From Chloroflexota bacterium (GTDB taxonomy: Bacteria; Chloroflexota; Limnocylindria; Limnocylindrales; CSP1-4): a stretch of DNA of 8,666 bases. Position numbers and translations under genes: made by a program. The stretch lies in the NCBI GenBank assembly GCA_021789355.1, contig JAJYJR010000233.1:1-8666 (forward strand). The letters are read 5' to 3'. The notes under the pieces were generated by a model. It had not been told where the DNA came from, searched no databases, and was given only the letters and a program-made list of their open reading frames with translations. This document shows positions 7,311 to 8,666 of this stretch, piece by piece. Within the stretch, counting starts at the first letter, position 1. Every line of letters starts with the position of its first letter.

Positions 7311-8590
7311 TGCACGCCGCACCAGCCACGGGCGCCCGAGACCTCATCATTCGGGACGTCGCCGTGCTTGATGGCACCGGTCGCGAACCCACAGGGCGGA
7401 GCGACGTCCTCGTCGAGAATGGTCGAGTGGCCTCACTACGGCCTGCTGGATCGCCCGTCCCGACGCGCGACGCTTCTACCGTGGACGGGGCTGGGTGCAC
7501 ACTGCTCCCCGGCCTGACGGATGCGCACGTGCACTTCGCGCTCATCGGGCCCCACGGTGACCACGGTGCCGAGGATTGGGTTTCGCACGTCCTCAGGGTC
7601 GGCGCGATGATCTCGACTGCCCTCGATGAAGGGTTCACCACGGTGCGGGACGCGGGCGGTCTGGATCCGGCTTGGGCCCGTGCCGTATCAGCGGGGCTCC
7701 TCCGCGGGCCCCGCATCCTGCCGTCGGGGTCCGTGCTCTCGCAGACTGGCGGGCACGGGGATCTCCGCGCGCAGCACGAGTCGCTCCACGCTGCAGCCTC
7801 GATCCCCGGTCTCGTGGCGCGCCCCGAGATCGTCGACGGGGCGAACGAAGTGCGCCGCCTCGCTCGCGAGCAATTGAGGAAGGGCGCCACCCAAATCAAG
7901 TTGCTCGCATCAGGGGGGATTGTGTCGCCCACCGATCCCTTCGACAGTCTGCAGTTCAGTCGGGACGAGATCGCGGCCGCCGTGGAGGTAGCACGCAGCT
8001 GGGGCACGTACGTGCTGGCCCACTGTCATACCTCCCCAGCTGTGGACGTTGCGTTGGACGCGGGCGTCCGCTCCATCGAACACGGATCGATCCTCAGCCC
8101 TGCAACCGCACGACGGATGGCTGACCAGGGTGCGTTCATGGTGCCGACCCTCCAGGCGCTCGAGATGCTCGCCACATATCCGGAGCGTTGGAGTCTGGCC
8201 CCCGAGAAGGTGGCGCGGCTGCGCTCGATCGCGGACCACGCCGCCGAGAGCGTTCGGATCGCAGAGGAGGCTGGGGTCGCCATCGGATCCGGGTCGGACG
8301 TGGTGGGGCCATGGCAGGGCCGTCGCGGCGAGGAGATCGTGCTGAAGGCCCGCATCTTGGGCGCCCATAAGGCGATCCTGAGCGCGACCAGCACGAACGC
8401 CGCCCTCTTCAACCTCAACGATCGGATCGGGACAATCGAGCCAGGCAGAGATGCGGACCTGATCTTGGTCGCCGGGGAGCCGCTCGATCATGTCGAGCTG
8501 CTTGCCGATCCGGGGTCCATTCCCCTCGTGATACAAGCCGGGGTAATCGTCAAGGATTCGGAGGGCCGGGTTGACGGTGGAATCCCCTGA
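7310..8590 (+). CDS. Metal-dependent amidohydrolase (imidazolonepropionase / Xaa-Pro dipeptidase-like)
   Basis: This cytoplasmic TIM-barrel hydrolase of the Amidohydro_1 superfamily is 426 aa, a normal length, with no signal peptide. The N- and C-terminal beta-sandwich halves are LIIRDVAVLDGTG (12-24) and GTIEPGRDADLILVAGEPLD (374-393). Candidate metal ligands are all present: HxH in LPGLTDAHVHF (His73, His75), Lys197 in IKLLASGG (probable carboxylated lysine), His238/His240 in LAHCHTSPAV, His258 in SIEHGS, and Asp330 in GSGSD. These mark the group that includes imidazolonepropionase, Sgx9260-type N-acyl/dipeptide hydrolases and Xaa-Pro/Xaa-Arg dipeptidase-like enzymes. The ATG overlaps the hyuB-like stop as TGATG, with no clear Shine-Dalgarno sequence, so translation is probably coupled. 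By position it may hydrolyse the product of the HyuAB step, but that is inference. It is not confidently HutI or any other named enzyme. Confidence 0.92.
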   Translation: MHAAPATGARDLIIRDVAVLDGTGREPTGRSDVLVENGRVASLRPAGSPVPTRDASTVDGAGCTLLPGLTDAHVHFALIGPHGDHGAEDWVSHVLRVGAMISTALDEGFTTVRDAGGLDPAWARAVSAGLLRGPRILPSGSVLSQTGGHGDLRAQHESLHAAASIPGLVARPEIVDGANEVRRLAREQLRKGATQIKLLASGGIVSPTDPFDSLQFSRDEIAAAVEVARSWGTYVLAHCHTSPAVDVALDAGVRSIEHGSILSPATARRMADQGAFMVPTLQALEMLATYPERWSLAPEKVARLRSIADHAAESVRIAEEAGVAIGSGSDVVGPWQGRRGEEIVLKARILGAHKAILSATSTNAALFNLNDRIGTIEPGRDADLILVAGEPLDHVELLADPGSIPLVIQAGVIVKDSEGRVDGGIP

Positions 8591-8666
8591 CTGGGTCGGG
8601 CCATGCAGCCCTCGCCTGGCGCACTGACGATAGGCGACCCGCTGAACGAGACGCCATGCTGAACGC
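8591..8666 (+). other. Downstream tail, no clear gene or terminator
   Basis: These 76 bases follow the amidohydrolase stop. There is no GC-rich stem followed by a T-run, so no intrinsic terminator is visible. An ATG at 8656 starts a frame (M-L-N-) that runs off the right edge and could be the next gene of the operon, but it has no good Shine-Dalgarno sequence and only three complete codons are visible. Another ATG at 8603 gives only 19 codons before a stop and is unlikely to be a gene. Confidence 0.3.

Noticed and set aside
7310..8590. Assigning the amidohydrolase as HutI (imidazolonepropionase) of histidine degradation
   Set aside because: No hutU, hutH or hutG-like gene is present, and the motifs only place it in the wider imidazolonepropionase-like group, so the specific name is not supported.
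8593..8640. Inverted repeat GGGTCG (8593-8598) / CGACCC (8635-8640), and a smaller GGGC/GCCC hairpin (8598-8611)
   Set aside because: The stems are only 6 and 4 base pairs, the first has a 36-base loop, and no T-run follows. Matches this short are expected by chance in GC-rich sequence, so I do not call a terminator or operator.

Overview
This is a high-GC bacterial window (about two-thirds G+C by eye). All the genes are on the plus strand and packed as one apparent operon, with start/stop overlaps at four of five junctions and only 28 untranslated bases at the fifth. The GC content, GTG/ATG starts and GGAGG-type ribosome binding site fit an actinobacterium, a Chloroflexota member or a high-GC proteobacterium. 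Nothing in the sequence decides between these.

The left half (2-3395) encodes a sugar-type (RbsABC/CUT2) ABC importer: the 3' part of an extracytoplasmic substrate-binding protein, a fused two-domain ATPase, and a polytopic permease. The binding protein lacks the aspartate that this family usually places in its '(F)DG' motif, so the ligand may not be a simple sugar.

The right half (3424-8590) encodes enzymes: the two subunits of a hydantoinase/oxoprolinase-type ATP-dependent enzyme (HyuA-like, 701 aa; HyuB-like, 593 aa), then a metal-dependent amidohydrolase of the imidazolonepropionase/Xaa-Pro dipeptidase-like group (426 aa) with a full set of candidate metal ligands. The simplest reading is an uptake-and-degrade cassette. 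The importer would bring in a small cyclic amide, ureide or related compound, HyuAB would open or activate it using ATP, and the amidohydrolase would hydrolyse a second C-N bond. The substrate is not known and cannot be read from the sequence. Both Hyu subunits depart from several near-universal family motifs, so they may form a functionally distinct subgroup.

There is no RNA gene, mobile element, CRISPR array, regulator gene, clear promoter or intrinsic terminator. The operon begins upstream of the window. It may continue past the right edge, since no terminator follows the last gene.
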